NCBI RefSeq assembly: GCF_049060325.1 | Contig: NZ_JBMGPW010000009.1 | Span: forward strand, 1 to 64,000 | Origin: Vescimonas sanitatis | Lineage (GTDB): Bacteria; Bacillota; Clostridia; Oscillospirales; Oscillospiraceae | Reading direction: 5' to 3' | Length of the DNA: 64,000 nt | Shown here: piece by piece, positions 1 to 7,930 of the stretch | How the letters are laid out: every line of letters begins with the position of its first letter | Numbering within the stretch: position 1 is the stretch's first letter | The notes under the pieces: model-generated | Database searches by the model: none | Seen by the model: only the letters and a program-made list of their open reading frames with translations | What the model was told of the DNA's origin: nothing | Made by a program: the position numbers and the translations under genes

Positions 1-375
1 ACCGGGCGTTAGGGACTTGACGCCGTTGGTGGCGATAACCGGGGTCAGCTTCGTCACATCTGTGCCGCGGGGCATGGTGATGGTAATAGTATTGGTGCTG
101 TTGTTCACCGCGCCGGCCACACCGTTGATGGAGAAGCTGGTGATGCCCTTGACAGTCGTTGTGGCCGTCTCCCACTTGCAGGTGATGGTCACATTGCCTG
201 CAGGCATAGTAAAGCGGTTACCGGTGATCTTCACCGTTTCACCACCTGCCACAGCCAGCGAGTAGGTCAGAGAGCCTTCTGCCATCTGATAGCCGCTGTC
301 GGGCGTTATGGTTTCACAGTACCCGTATGAGGTATATGTATCACTGCCAGCAGCAAATAGCTGACAACACGGCAT
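1..375 (-). CDS. Partial surface protein with bacterial repeat domain (runs off the left edge)
   Basis: An open minus-strand frame runs from an ATG at 375 to the window edge (125 codons) without a stop. The translation holds a typical Gram-positive surface repeat, with the signature RFTMPAGNVTITCKW around residues 55-70 (InlB B-repeat / bacterial repeat family), followed by a Ser/Thr/Asn-rich strand-forming stretch. No signal peptide precedes it and an in-frame TAA lies shortly upstream of the ATG. This may therefore be the 3' part of a secreted protein that has lost its 5' end, not an intact gene. No ribosome site decides the start. The C-terminus and anchoring mode are outside the window. 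Confidence 0.5.
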   Translation of the reverse strand, partial: MPCCQLFAAGSDTYTSYGYCETITPDSGYQMAEGSLTYSLAVAGGETVKITGNRFTMPAGNVTITCKWETATTTVKGITSFSINGVAGAVNNSTNTITITMPRGTDVTKLTPVIATNGVKSLTPG

Positions 376-505
376 GAGCGCAATGCCCTCAAACCGGCAT
401 TAAAACGGATGCGGCTGCGAATTCATTGTGCTCGGTATGTATTGCCCCAAGATACGCAAGGCAAAACTATAGGAAACGGCCGCATATTCATCATAGTCAC
501 TAAAG

Positions 506-556
506 ACAAAAGATGCAGGGACGAGTGTTGATAGCTCTCGTCCCTGCGTCTTTTGT
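506..556. terminator. Bidirectional terminator hairpin
   Basis: Two 20-base arms (506-525 and 537-556) pair with a single mismatch around an 11-base loop. The stem is GC-rich at the loop end and A/T-rich at the base, so either strand ends in a T-rich tract. It lies between two minus-strand genes. The remaining stretch 376-771 shows no gene that I can support. Confidence 0.7.
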
Positions 557-771
557 TTCATGGTCTGGCTCCGGTATAGTCCATGTTGAATATATGCGAG
601 CGTTGTCTCAGGCAAATGATAAGACAGACACTTCTTGCCTGCAAACAGTGTTCGCAGCGCAAAGGGCGTTGGCACTTTTTCGCTTCCGCAACCGGTGTAT
701 GCGCTGAAATGTCCATTCGCAGCGAAGATCTCTTCTATTTGTAGATCGCATCAGACACGGTGAAAGCCCCC

Positions 772-1326
772 TTACCTTGGCGCCGTGCAATGCGGATAGT
801 CCCGCAGCCGTCCGGTGTACAGCCGGGTGTGGGGCAGCTTCAGGAAGTGGATGGGTTGGACGACACGGGTGCGCAGCTCACACGCGCCGCGCACCTCTGC
901 GTGCAGCAGCATATCCTCCACAAATTCCGAGCAGTAGTAGCAGTTCGACCGCTTCCAGAGGATGTGGAAATACGCCAGGAGCAGGCCGCCCAAATTATAG
1001 GAAAACTGCTCCCGCCGCGCCCACATGGCCTCCAGCGTCGCCTCCAGCGCCGCGTACCGCTCCTCGGTGATCTCCACCGCAAGGATGATGGCGGTGGTAT
1101 CGGAGAAGCGGCGGAACGTCCCCGCGTGGGGGGATTCGATGACGAAGCCACCCCAAAAGGGGTTATAGGGATGCCTGCGCCCGAAGGAATACATCCTCGT
1201 CAGGTCCTGGGACAGGCTGAGGGAGGCGTGGTTGTACTCCGCGCCGGTGATACGCTTCAGAATACGGGACAGCATCGTACCCGTTTGTGTGATGACGATA
1301 AAAATCTGCTTGTGCGTCCCGTTCAT
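772..1326 (-). CDS. YiiX/YebB-like permuted papain-fold protein
   Basis: The product is about 184 residues. An N-terminal strand (IFIVITQTGT) is followed by a His in YNHASLSL and, near residue 130, a Cys in CYYCSEFV. This His-before-Cys order is typical of circularly permuted NlpC/P60-like (YiiX/YaeF) cysteine amidases or lipases, so a hydrolase on an amide or thioester bond is possible. The start at 1326 is chosen because AAGGAG lies just upstream; an ATG five codons earlier has no ribosome site. No signal peptide is seen, so it probably acts in the cytosol. The substrate is unknown and there is no operon partner. Confidence 0.6.
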   Translation of the reverse strand: MNGTHKQIFIVITQTGTMLSRILKRITGAEYNHASLSLSQDLTRMYSFGRRHPYNPFWGGFVIESPHAGTFRRFSDTTAIILAVEITEERYAALEATLEAMWARREQFSYNLGGLLLAYFHILWKRSNCYYCSEFVEDMLLHAEVRGACELRTRVVQPIHFLKLPHTRLYTGRLRDYPHCTAPR

Positions 1327-1497
1327 AAGGCTCCTTCGCATGCCGGACGGCCTGTGCGCCGCCGCGATGAGTGGGTCATTTGCGGTTCATTCCGACGGCT
1401 CTCCCGTCAGAAAGGTGCGTCTATCTTATCAATCACAGCTATGGATGTCAAGGCGGTTCTATGTCAAGGCTACCTTGAAAAGTGCCGGCATACCGAC

Positions 1498-1544
1498 TTT
1501 GTGACAGTTTTGTGACACTTCCCCCGCACTTTTGCGGGGGAAGT
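1498..1544 (+). promoter_or_regulatory. Tandem 11-bp response-regulator-like boxes plus hairpin
   Basis: The heptamer TGTGACA occurs at 1500-1506 and 1511-1517, exactly 11 bp apart, the spacing used by OmpR/PhoB-family regulators. A perfect 12-bp inverted repeat with a CTTT loop follows (1517-1528/1533-1544). The -10 TATGAT of the next gene is at 1561-1566, and its -35 position (GGGAAG) is poor, which fits an activator-dependent promoter. Binding by the regulator encoded at 2451 is inferred. Confidence 0.5.
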
Positions 1545-1621
1545 CAGAGACTTCTTCTGATATGATACAGACAAGGTTGATACACAACCACAAATACTTC
1601 AAAAAAGGAGCGTAACATACC

Positions 1622-2359
1622 ATGAAAAAGAAAACAGTTTGGAGCCTTTTACTGGCACTGGCAATGACGGTTACAGCCATCGGAGCATCGACTGCGGCAT
1701 TTGCCGCTGCGCCCAATCAGGCAGAGCCGCAGACCCTCATAGCTACCGAAAACGAGGATGCCATTTGGGATCAGATCGAGGCACTGGAGGAAAAAAGCGA
1801 TGCCGTATTCCAGAGAAATGAAGCACTGTGGGACAAGGTGGACGAGGCCTGCAATGCCCTGCCTGATGACTACGATTTCGAGAACTTTGACGAGGCGGCG
1901 TTCATCCGCGGCATGACTACGCTGACGGAGGCGGAGAAGGAGACCCTTCTGAATGACATCAAGGAGCTGAACGAGCTGGATGCCCAGATGGAGAAGCTGT
2001 ATGGACAGCTGCCCGAGTGCGACAATATGCCGCTTTACGAGAAGGCACTGGAAAAGGCCGACCCCAAGGTACTGGATGAGATCGACACCCTGGAGCAGGA
2101 GTATGACCGCCTCTGCGAGAAGAACGCCGATCTGTGGGACAAGGTGGACGAGGCGTACTTCAACCTGCCAGACGACTACGACTTCGACAACTACGATGAG
2201 GCCGCCTTCATCCGCAGCCTGAGCTTCCTGACCGACGCGGAAAAGGACGCGCTGATCGCCGACTACAACCGTCTGGTAGAGCTTGATAACCAGCTGTGCA
2301 AGCTGTACGACACCATTTGGGGCAATACCGGCTGCGAAAGCGGCATCTGCCCCTTTTGA
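1622..2359 (+). CDS. Secreted protein with two tandem acidic helical repeats
   Basis: The 245-residue product starts with a clear signal peptide (residues 1-29, cleavage near AFA-AAP). The mature part is two copies of an approximately 85-residue unit, each with a predicted helical hairpin, the motif LWDKVDEA, then LPDDYDF-N-DEAAFIR and a second helix with T-AEK. The domain matches no family I recognise. It is strongly acidic and ends in a short tail with two Cys. It lies 91 bp before the response regulator and kinase. Its promoter shares the string TTCTGATATGAT with theirs, so a secreted or extracytoplasmic accessory to that two-component system is plausible. An AGGAG ribosome site precedes the ATG. 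Confidence 0.75.
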   Translation: MKKKTVWSLLLALAMTVTAIGASTAAFAAAPNQAEPQTLIATENEDAIWDQIEALEEKSDAVFQRNEALWDKVDEACNALPDDYDFENFDEAAFIRGMTTLTEAEKETLLNDIKELNELDAQMEKLYGQLPECDNMPLYEKALEKADPKVLDEIDTLEQEYDRLCEKNADLWDKVDEAYFNLPDDYDFDNYDEAAFIRSLSFLTDAEKDALIADYNRLVELDNQLCKLYDTIWGNTGCESGICPF

Positions 2360-2384
2360 CGGCAAAGAGTTTTTCTGATATGAT
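2356..2384 (+). promoter_or_regulatory. Sigma-A promoter of the two-component operon
   Basis: TTGACG (2356-2361), a 17-bp spacer and TATGAT (2379-2384) form a near-consensus promoter. Its -35 overlaps the stop codon of the secreted repeat protein. A 9-bp hairpin (2403-2411/2416-2424) lies in the leader before the AAGGAGG at 2439-2445. Confidence 0.7.
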
Positions 2385-2450
2385 GAACTAAATACGACGC
2401 CGATGCTGCGCCTGTGCGCAGCATTTGGCGCTGCTTTCAAGGAGGTCACC

Positions 2451-3152
2451 ATGGGACATTCCATCTATTTGGCGGACGATGAAAAGAGCATTCGGGAACT
2501 GCTCCATAGCTTTTTGGCAAGTGACGGATATACCGTGCGCTCCTTTGAAAACGGCGACGCGCTGCTGGAGGCATTCCGTCAGGAGCCTGCGGAGCTGGTC
2601 ATACTGGACATTATGATGCCCGGCACGGACGGCCTTGCCGTTTGCCGGGAGCTACGGTCTGTTTCCGATATTCCCATCATCCTGCTTACGGCCAAGGACA
2701 GCGAGCTGGACTACGTCATGGGCATCAGCCAAGGCAGCGACGATTATCTCACCAAGCCCTTCCGTCCCACCATACTGCTCATGAAGGTGAGAGCCCTGCT
2801 GCGCCGGGTGGAGATGGACAGGGGGAAAACAGCGGCGGCAGTAGATGAATTGCGCTATGGAGATCTCCGCTATTCCGCCACGGAAAATGCCGTCCTTTGC
2901 GGGAATACACCTGTTGCGCTGACCCAAACCGAGCTGCGGCTGCTTAGCTATATGCTGAAGCAGCCGGAGAAAGCCTATTCCCGCGAGGAGTTACTTAATG
3001 CAGTATGGGGCTTCGACTCGGAGGTGGAGACCCGCGTGACCGATGAAACCCTGCGCCGCATCCGAAAAAAGCTGCTGCAAGCGGGCAGCACTGTCAGCGT
3101 AAGCACCATATGGGGCTTTGGGTATAAGCTGAAGGAGGCGGAGCGCACATGA
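2451..3152 (+). CDS. OmpR-family response regulator
   Basis: This 233-residue cytosolic DNA-binding regulator has a receiver domain (residues about 3-115). The acceptor is Asp53 in LVILDIMMPG, the conserved Thr is in LLTAK, and Lys102 is in YLTKPF. The C-terminal winged helix (about 135-230) carries TQTELRLLSYM and TDETLRRIRKKL. The start is set by AAGGAGG five bases upstream of 2451. An ATG 16 codons earlier is in frame but lacks a ribosome site. The gene overlaps the kinase gene by four bases, so the two are translationally coupled. The tandem 11-bp boxes at 1500-1517 are a plausible target. Confidence 0.93.
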   Translation: MGHSIYLADDEKSIRELLHSFLASDGYTVRSFENGDALLEAFRQEPAELVILDIMMPGTDGLAVCRELRSVSDIPIILLTAKDSELDYVMGISQGSDDYLTKPFRPTILLMKVRALLRRVEMDRGKTAAAVDELRYGDLRYSATENAVLCGNTPVALTQTELRLLSYMLKQPEKAYSREELLNAVWGFDSEVETRVTDETLRRIRKKLLQAGSTVSVSTIWGFGYKLKEAERT

Positions 3153-4372
3153 AAAACATCAAGCTGCGGATCGTGTATCTGATCCTCGGTGCGGCACTGC
3201 TGCTCTTTGCCCTTTTCATGCTGGCGGTGAACGTAGTGATCCCCGCCCACTTTGTAAGCGAGGCGGAAAAGGCGCTGCGCAACGAGGCGCAGTATGAGAA
3301 TCGCACCATTCCTTACACCTATGAGGGCGAGGTGTATGATGACGATTGGGACGACGGGGCGGAGGAGCATTTCTTCACGCCCAGCATTGTGTTTCTTGAG
3401 CTGGAGAACGGCTACCAGCCCAACACATGGAGCCAGGACACCTATCGGCTGGAGAAAAAGCTGCTGGCGTATTGCAGTGAACGGTCTGTTGCGCCCAATC
3501 GATGCCACGACTTCAAGGCAGACAAGCACCACCTGATCTTCATGCCTGTGCAGGAGGACTACGGTAATTCGGAAAAACCGTATTCCTATATCATGTACAT
3601 AGATATCGGGCCCATCACCCGCTATATCGTGACGCTGAACTGGGCGTTCTTTGGGGTGCTGCTGGCAATTTCCTCCGTCATGTGCCTGCTGGGGTTCCGG
3701 TTTGGCCGTGATATTGAGAAGGAGGCGGAGCGGCAGCAGACCTTCTTCCAGAATGCCTCCCACGAGCTGAAAACGCCGCTTATGGCGATACAGGGCTATG
3801 CGGAGGGCATACAGGCGGGCGTGATGGACACGGCCAGCGCGGCGGAGGTGATCCTGGAGGAAAGCGACCGCATGACGGAGCTGGTGGAGGAACTCTTGGA
3901 CATCTCGAAAATCGATATGGGGCGGCAGCAGCTTGCCCTTTCCGAAACGGATATTCGGGAGCTGCTCTACGACAGCATACGCGCCGTGGAACCGGCAGCC
4001 GCTGCCAGCGGCATTACCATCGCGCCGGACTTCCCTGAAGAACCCGTCATGGTCAAATGCGATGACACGCAGATCCGCAGGGCGGTCACGAATATCCTGA
4101 CCAACGGATTGCGGTATGCCCGCAGCGAGCTGCGCCTGACCTGCCGGCCCGACAAACGGAATGTGATAATCCGGATACAGGACGATGGGGATGGCATTGC
4201 CGAGGGAGACCTGCCCCACATCTTTGAGCGCTTCTACATGGGGAAAAGCGGCAAATCCGGCATCGGCCTTGCCTTGACGAAGGAGATCATTCACCTGCAT
4301 AAAGGTACGATCCGCGCCTACAACGGGGACACCGGCGCCGTTTTCGAGATATCCTTTCCGGTGAGCAGATAA
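3149..4372 (+). CDS. Membrane sensor histidine kinase
   Basis: The 407-residue kinase has a membrane segment at residues 7-30 and a second at about 164-184. Between them is an extracellular sensor region of roughly 130 residues rich in Asp, Glu, Tyr and His. The dimerisation/phosphoacceptor helix holds His205 in ASHELKTPL. The ATPase domain shows the N box (TNILTNGLRYA, about 314-324), the DDGDGI G1 box and the GIGLAL G2 box. There is no clear HAMP domain; the helix joins directly to the H box. It is the partner of the response regulator that it overlaps. The ligand is unknown, but the adjacent acidic secreted repeat protein is a candidate. Confidence 0.92.
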   Translation: MKNIKLRIVYLILGAALLLFALFMLAVNVVIPAHFVSEAEKALRNEAQYENRTIPYTYEGEVYDDDWDDGAEEHFFTPSIVFLELENGYQPNTWSQDTYRLEKKLLAYCSERSVAPNRCHDFKADKHHLIFMPVQEDYGNSEKPYSYIMYIDIGPITRYIVTLNWAFFGVLLAISSVMCLLGFRFGRDIEKEAERQQTFFQNASHELKTPLMAIQGYAEGIQAGVMDTASAAEVILEESDRMTELVEELLDISKIDMGRQQLALSETDIRELLYDSIRAVEPAAAASGITIAPDFPEEPVMVKCDDTQIRRAVTNILTNGLRYARSELRLTCRPDKRNVIIRIQDDGDGIAEGDLPHIFERFYMGKSGKSGIGLALTKEIIHLHKGTIRAYNGDTGAVFEISFPVSR

Positions 4373-4504
4373 GAAGATCACCGCGCCGCCTTCGAGCGTC
4401 CCTCTTGCAAAAAGGACGGGCCTGGAAAGAATCTTTGCTGGTGCCGGGCGGAGAGTTTCCCGTGATTTCCTCTTGTGCCCACATTGTCAGAATGGAGTAC
4501 ATCT

Positions 4505-5071
4505 ATGGACTGCAAAACAAAAAAATATCTGCATATTTATGACTGGAACTACTGGTGGGGGTACTACCGCTGCGGCAAGGACTGGGACCCTTTCGACGCG
4601 GCTGAGTTTTCTCTTTCCGAGGACGAGGCGGGAGAGGCGCCCTTTTTCCACTTTGATTTCCATAACCTCTCCGCACTTCACCAGACCATTCGGGACGGTG
4701 AGTTTGTGGAGCCGGATAACCCGGATCATCCGCACTTTCTGGAGCAGGCAAGGCGGCTTAGAAGCGGTGAACAGGACTGGTTCGTCGGGGCGCTGTACTA
4801 TCCGCTTTTTTCACCGGAGATGCATTTCTGCAACGCCTCCGTCCGGAGCGGCGTCCCGCTGACACAGTTGCTTTCCCCGTCTGTACCGCCCTATTACGGG
4901 GTGATCTTTCTCCGGGAGGAGCGCCCCCTCACTCCGGAGGTGCTGACGCATTGGGCGGAGACACTGTCCCAACCCCTGTTCGGCCAGCCGTTTTCCTGTA
5001 CGCTTGCACAAGTCCCCAGCCGACAGGAGGCAATGGAGCAGTTTGAGAATGAGATGCGGCTGATGCGATGA
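4505..5071 (+). CDS. Hypothetical protein rich in aromatic residues
   Basis: The protein has 188 residues, no signal peptide and no membrane segment. It is rich in Trp, Tyr and Phe (DWNYWWGYYR near the N-terminus) and acidic. I do not recognise the family. The start at 4505 follows GGAG with a 7-base gap and is preferred over an in-frame ATG ten codons upstream. It stands between the two-component system and a YcxB-like gene, in the same direction but with gaps of about 85-130 bases, so cotranscription is uncertain. Confidence 0.6.
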   Translation: MDCKTKKYLHIYDWNYWWGYYRCGKDWDPFDAAEFSLSEDEAGEAPFFHFDFHNLSALHQTIRDGEFVEPDNPDHPHFLEQARRLRSGEQDWFVGALYYPLFSPEMHFCNASVRSGVPLTQLLSPSVPPYYGVIFLREERPLTPEVLTHWAETLSQPLFGQPFSCTLAQVPSRQEAMEQFENEMRLMR

Positions 5072-5156
5072 ACAAGCGCCAGCCGCGCTGCCCGGCGGCA
5101 GCTGCAAGGCCCCCAACGCCCTGCGGGTGCAGAATTACTTACAACGGAGAATACAC

Positions 5157-5681
5157 ATGACTTTTGAAATTCACAGTGATATCACAAATCGATCTATGAC
5201 CGTAGCTGCCCGCGCGATGCGCAAGGTGCTGCGGCGAAAACGCAGCATCCTTTGGGCCATTTTCGGCTGGAGCGTCTTTTTCATCAACGCATTGCTGCTG
5301 ATCCCATTCGACGGAGAGCCTTTTACGCTTGATGCCAGTACGGTGACTTCCCTGCTGGTAGAGGTGATGCTGCTGTCCGTTCTGCTGTTTCAGGACCGAT
5401 TCAATGGCATGATCGCCTGTAAAAACACGCTGGCAGGCACGAAGGACTATCATATTGCGTTCGGCGAGGAGTCCTATACCGTCGTTACGGAGGTCACCAC
5501 CTCCACGTTTCGCTATGAACTGATCGACGCCATGGCGGAGTCGCAGGACTACATCATCTTTCTGATGAAAAAACGCTATGCGCAGCCTCTGGACAAGCGC
5601 ACCCTCACCGGCGGGACGGTGGAGGAATTCAAACGATTTCTTGAGAAGAAGACCGGAAAGGACTTCCGGCATGTGAAATGA
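5157..5681 (+). CDS. YcxB-like membrane protein
   Basis: The 174-residue product begins with a short cytosolic strand, followed by two membrane helices (about 32-50 and 63-80) and a C-terminal beta-rich domain ending KRFLEKKTGKDFR. This arrangement, with the phrase YELIDAMAESQDYIIFLMKK, matches the YcxB family, whose function is not established. The start at 5157 has GGAG seven bases upstream; an earlier in-frame ATG ten codons up lacks one. Confidence 0.65.
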   Translation: MTFEIHSDITNRSMTVAARAMRKVLRRKRSILWAIFGWSVFFINALLLIPFDGEPFTLDASTVTSLLVEVMLLSVLLFQDRFNGMIACKNTLAGTKDYHIAFGEESYTVVTEVTTSTFRYELIDAMAESQDYIIFLMKKRYAQPLDKRTLTGGTVEEFKRFLEKKTGKDFRHVK

Positions 5682-5694
5682 ACGGATTTTCTAT

Positions 5695-5784
5695 AACGCC
5701 CTTTCGCGGGCCGCATTTGCTTCTGCTTTTGCTTACGAATACGCTCAAGGTCGAACAATTGCAGTTGTATACGCAAAGGGCGTT
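5695..5784. repeat. Distal inverted repeat
   Basis: AACGCCCTTTCGCG (5695-5708) pairs with CGCAAAGGGCGTT (5772-5784) except for one bulge, enclosing about 63 bases. It lies in the gap between the YcxB-like gene and the ECF sigma gene. It may be a terminator with a long loop, or a small mobile fragment. Confidence 0.4.
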
Positions 5785-5863
5785 TCGCTGACTGTGGTTT
5801 TTCAAAAAAGGAGCCGGCGAACCTCAGACGGAAAAATAGTTGAAAGAAATATTCTTCGATCTT

Positions 5864-5893
5864 TGTAACTTTTTGGCTTGCTGGGAATCTAAT
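5864..5893 (+). promoter_or_regulatory. ECF-type promoter (probable autoregulation)
   Basis: TGTAACTTTTTGG (from 5864) followed by TCTAAT (5888-5893) has the TGTAAC-type -35 with trailing T run seen before many Firmicute ECF sigma genes. It lies about 32 bases before the sigma factor start, so the factor probably drives its own operon. Confidence 0.55.
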
Positions 5894-5924
5894 ATATAGA
5901 TTTGAAGAGATGGGAGGGAACTGT

Positions 5925-6410
5925 GTGGACGGATTTGAGATCATCTATTCTAAATACAGCCCTCTGGTTTTTCGATATCTGCTTTCCCTTGGCGCGGATT
6001 TTCTGAGTGCTGAAGAACTAACAGCAGAAACCTTTTATCGAGCGTATATCAATTTCGACAAATATAAGGGAGAGAGTAAAATTGAAACTTGGCTCTGTGC
6101 AATCGCGAAAAATGAGTATCGTAAGGATTGTAAAAGAAGAGAAAAGGTAACCGCTACGGAAGAAATAGACCGAGCCGCAGAACAGACAGACTTGGTTGAC
6201 CGCCTGCTGGATAGGGATCAGGCGATTTCCATATACAAAACAGTTCACAGCATGGCTGAGCCGTATAAAGAGGTTTTTCTGCTTCGCGTCTTAGGGGAAC
6301 TCAGCTTCAAGGAAATATCACATATTTTTGGGAAGTCTGAATCATGGGCAAAGGTCACTTTTTTCAGAGCAAAGATCAAAGTAGTAGAAAAGAGGGAGGC
6401 ATCTATATGA
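5925..6410 (+). CDS. ECF RNA polymerase sigma factor
   Basis: The 161-residue product shows region 2 (SAEELTAETFYRAY and a helix ending WLCAIAKNEY) and region 4 (LRVLGELSFKEISHIFGKSE-WAKVTFFRAK), the two-domain layout of ECF sigma factors. GTG at 5925 is taken as the start because GGGAGG lies seven bases before it; an ATG at 5910 would place the ribosome site inside the gene. Its end overlaps the anti-sigma start by four bases (ATGA). It is expected to be held at the membrane by that protein until a surface or redox signal releases it. Confidence 0.9.
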   Translation: MDGFEIIYSKYSPLVFRYLLSLGADFLSAEELTAETFYRAYINFDKYKGESKIETWLCAIAKNEYRKDCKRREKVTATEEIDRAAEQTDLVDRLLDRDQAISIYKTVHSMAEPYKEVFLLRVLGELSFKEISHIFGKSESWAKVTFFRAKIKVVEKREASI

Positions 6411-7090
6411 ATAATGTCACTTGCAGTATTGTAGAGGATCTGCTTCCTCTTTATATGGACGGCTGCTGCTCTAAGGATAGCCAGCAGGCGGTTGCCGAAC
6501 ATATGAAAACCTGCGAAAAATGCAGGGAAACGTATCGCCATTTGCAGAGTGATTTGCCCACCATCGCAAATGAAACGACCGATATGCGCTCCGAGGAAAT
6601 TGCGCGTTCCCTTTCAAAAAGAATCAGGAAACGCAAAGCGGCGGCTGCGGTGTTTGCGGTAATATTCTTTGTGTTTGCAATGCTCTCTCTCTTCTTTGTA
6701 GGCAAGGCGATCATGATAATGAGAGGGCAGGGTTCACCGGTATCTCTTGGCAGTCTGGAAAGCGCGGTAAATCTCTCTGAGGGCGATTTCTCCTGTTCCG
6801 CCCAAGATATAGGTGCTCACAGCTTTTTCACCAACACAACGAGAATCATTATTAGAACCGACGCTCCCTTAGATGAGACGGTGACGGTTCGTCTTTGGAA
6901 TACAGAAAACATGAGCGAGAACATTCTGTTGGCCCGCCTTGACAAAAAACAGAAAATCTGCACCTTTACGCATCTAACCAGCCGGAACCGCTATGCGATC
7001 ACGGTAGACGATACGCCCGATATAAGCATATCTGTCAGTAGTCGTCTTACATTTTGGGAAGCACTTTCTCAGGCATTGCAAAATGAATAA
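6407..7090 (+). CDS. Anti-sigma factor with zinc-finger domain
   Basis: The 227-residue protein starts with an anti-sigma zinc-binding domain with His32, Cys36 and Cys39 (EHMKTCEKCR) and an additional N-terminal Cys. A single membrane helix follows (about 82-105) and an extracytoplasmic domain of about 120 residues of unknown fold. GAGGGAGG before 6407 sets the start. It is coupled to the ECF sigma gene. The zinc finger may make the complex redox-sensitive, but that is inference. Confidence 0.85.
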   Translation: MNNVTCSIVEDLLPLYMDGCCSKDSQQAVAEHMKTCEKCRETYRHLQSDLPTIANETTDMRSEEIARSLSKRIRKRKAAAAVFAVIFFVFAMLSLFFVGKAIMIMRGQGSPVSLGSLESAVNLSEGDFSCSAQDIGAHSFFTNTTRIIIRTDAPLDETVTVRLWNTENMSENILLARLDKKQKICTFTHLTSRNRYAITVDDTPDISISVSSRLTFWEALSQALQNE

Positions 7091-7240
7091 GCGCTTTGAG
7101 GCCGGGGTATGGGGCGCGGAGACCCGCAAAGCCAACAGCGGACGCCGTGCAAGAGCAGGCGGCTCCAGCTGAAGAAAACGAATTGCCGAAGCAGCTCGAT
7201 CCATTTCAATCTATCAGTCTAACAGAAGCTTGAACCATGG

Positions 7241-7274
7241 GCGGCGGGACAGTAAACTGTCCCGCCGCTCTGAT
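7241..7274 (+). terminator. Terminator of the sigma/anti-sigma operon
   Basis: A perfect 13-bp stem (7241-7253/7256-7268) with a two-base loop is followed by a short T-rich tract. It lies 150 bases after the anti-sigma stop. No other feature is apparent in 7091-7406. Confidence 0.7.
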
Positions 7275-7406
7275 TTTCAGCGGGCATGGTCGTGCTCGTG
7301 CATAATGGAGCCCCACGCCGAGGCTGACGTTGTCGGTGTTTTGCGGCACAAGGCGGGGCATTTTTTCCGAATACGAGCGGAAAGGAGGGAAATTTCTTCC
7401 GAAATC

Positions 7407-7439
7407 AATCTTGACAAATATTATCAAGATTGATAGAAT
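7407..7439 (+). promoter_or_regulatory. Promoter with overlapping Rrf2-type palindrome
   Basis: TTGACA (7411-7416), a 17-bp spacer and TAGAAT (7434-7439) form a strong promoter. An imperfect 25-bp palindrome with arms AATCTTGA/TCAAGATT (7407-7431) covers the -35 and most of the spacer. That position fits repression, most simply by the Rrf2 protein encoded just downstream. Confidence 0.65.
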
Positions 7440-7474
7440 GAAAATACAACCAAGGGAAAAGGGGATGCAGGAAT

Positions 7475-7912
7475 ATGCTCATCACAAGGGAAACAGACTA
7501 TGCACTGCGGATGCTGCGGGTACTGCTGGACGGAGAGAAGCACTCCGCCGCCGAGATGGCGGAGACGGAGCTGATCCCCATGCAGTTCGCCTATCAGATC
7601 CTGCGAAAGCTCTCCACTGGGGAACTGGTGCAGGTGAGCCGGGGCGCGTCCGGCGGCTGCCGGCTGTCCTGCGACCTGCGTAACGTCAATCTCTACGACC
7701 TTATGGTCGTGATGGGAGAGCATGACGTCCTGTGCGCCTGCATGGAGCCGGGGTATAACTGCCGCTGGCAAAGTGAACACGGGAAATGCGCCATCCACTG
7801 CCAGCTAACGGAGCTGCAGCGAAAGCAGGACGAGGCGTTCCGCGCCGTGAGCCTGCACCGGCTGCTGACCGGTGAAGCAATTAAAAAAGAAGAAGTGACC
7901 CAACAAACGTGA
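7475..7912 (+). CDS. Rrf2-family redox/Fe-S regulator
   Basis: The 145-residue protein has the Rrf2 winged helix at its N-terminus (TRETDYALRMLRVLL) and the recognition/wing region GASGGCRLS. Cys at residues 87, 89, 96, 105 and 109 could bind an Fe-S cluster, as in IscR, NsrR and RsrR relatives. It is the first gene of an operon, 18 bases before the acyl-CoA dehydrogenase fusion, under a promoter with a palindromic site. The inferred role is sensing of O2, NO or Fe-S status and control of the oxygen-reducing genes behind it. The Cys spacing is not the standard three-Cys IscR pattern, so the ligand is open. Confidence 0.88.
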   Translation: MLITRETDYALRMLRVLLDGEKHSAAEMAETELIPMQFAYQILRKLSTGELVQVSRGASGGCRLSCDLRNVNLYDLMVVMGEHDVLCACMEPGYNCRWQSEHGKCAIHCQLTELQRKQDEAFRAVSLHRLLTGEAIKKEEVTQQT

Positions 7913-7930
7913 CATAAGGAGGTACACCGT

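Noticed and set aside
1517..1544. Terminator for the YiiX-like gene
   Set aside because: The hairpin is upstream of that minus-strand gene, not downstream, and has no T tract on either strand.
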